The translations under genes and the position numbers were made by a program. From positions 1,426,001-1,490,000 of the forward strand of contig OU015674.1 of NCBI GenBank assembly GCA_907165275.2: a stretch of DNA of 64,000 nt. Direction: 5' to 3'. Positions 63,626 through 64,000 of this stretch are shown here, in pieces; positions within the stretch are counted from its first letter, which is position 1, and every line of letters starts with the position of its first letter. The notes below the pieces were generated by a model. It saw only the letters and a program-made list of their open reading frames with translations, was not told where the DNA came from and did no database searches. Source of the stretch: Zygaena filipendulae (Eukaryota; Arthropoda; Insecta; Lepidoptera; Zygaenidae).

Positions 63626-64000
63626 CCCGTATTCCAGAAGGTGACTCAGATCTCGTTTTACTTGAGATTAGTTTTAAGCTCAGATCATAAATCAAGAGAA
63701 CATCTTATTATAGAATGCATTTTAAGTTCTAATCACTTGAAACTAGTCTTGAGTAGGGATTCTGAACTCTGATTGGTTCTAATCAGTTGAAACTAGTCTT
63801 GAGTAGAGATTTTGAGCTCTGATTGGTTGAGTGGTCTTGACATGACAGACGTAAACAAAGATCAAATCTTTGCTTGAGTATAGATTAGTACTCAAGCGTC
63901 GTTCTAGAATAAGGAAATAACTCAGCTGATTGTTGATTGATGAATCTCGTTTCAAGTAAGGTTCTAAAATTAAAGCTGTACTTGAAATCAGTTTTAAAAC
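63626..64000. mobile_element. TIR element (CCCGTATTCCAGAAGGT), cut by window edge
   Basis: Second copy of the 38077-38603 family without its internal insertion. It contains a local duplication of the TTGAAACTAGTCTTGAGTAG segment. Confidence 0.7.

Overview
This is nuclear DNA from an insect, most likely a moth or butterfly. The evidence is two multi-exon genes with GT-AG introns, very GC-rich exons set in AT-rich introns, and introns packed with short repeats. The repeats include retrotransposon tails with CGCGGTTTCACCCGCG and ATTAGTAGGAT motifs, MITEs and tRNA-derived SINEs. The lepidopteran assignment is an inference from repeat style; no species is claimed.

Minus strand, positions 1 to 50844: the gene for a microtubule-associated serine/threonine kinase (MAST family; Drosophila drop out, dop). 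I could trace 32 coding exons with consistent splice phases. They run from an ATG at 50844 down through the left edge of the window, giving about 1306 residues before the window cuts the gene. Domain order is a Ser-rich N-terminus, the MAST pre-kinase helical domain (DUF1908), an AGC-type kinase domain, a PDZ domain, then a basic/His-rich and Ser/Pro-rich tail. Intron 1 is about 17.7 kb and is mostly decayed transposable elements.

Plus strand, positions 54544 to beyond 63197: the gene for Mediator subunit 26 (MED26). Eight coding exons give about 376 residues before the next donor, and the gene continues past the right edge. The two genes are head to head, with their start codons 3.7 kb apart.

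Mobile DNA: the most unusual object is at 12496-14030. Two 215-bp, about 98 percent identical direct repeats with TG...CA ends (solo-LTR-like) flank an intronless open frame resembling the spindle protein HURP/DLGAP5 (Drosophila mars). The whole cassette has split an older MITE. Other elements include two hAT-type MITEs with perfect 8-bp target duplications, two 237-bp fold-back MITEs with TTA/TAA duplications, a TA-flanked TIR element, several further TIR families, LINE remnants and SINE pieces.

Three minisatellites (22, 26 and 21 bp units) begin at or within about 15 bp of the donor sites of MAST exons 29, 8 and 17. Several MAST acceptors have TG repeats where a pyrimidine tract would be expected. 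The kinase and MED26 are not known to act in one pathway; their adjacency matters only for possible shared promoter control.
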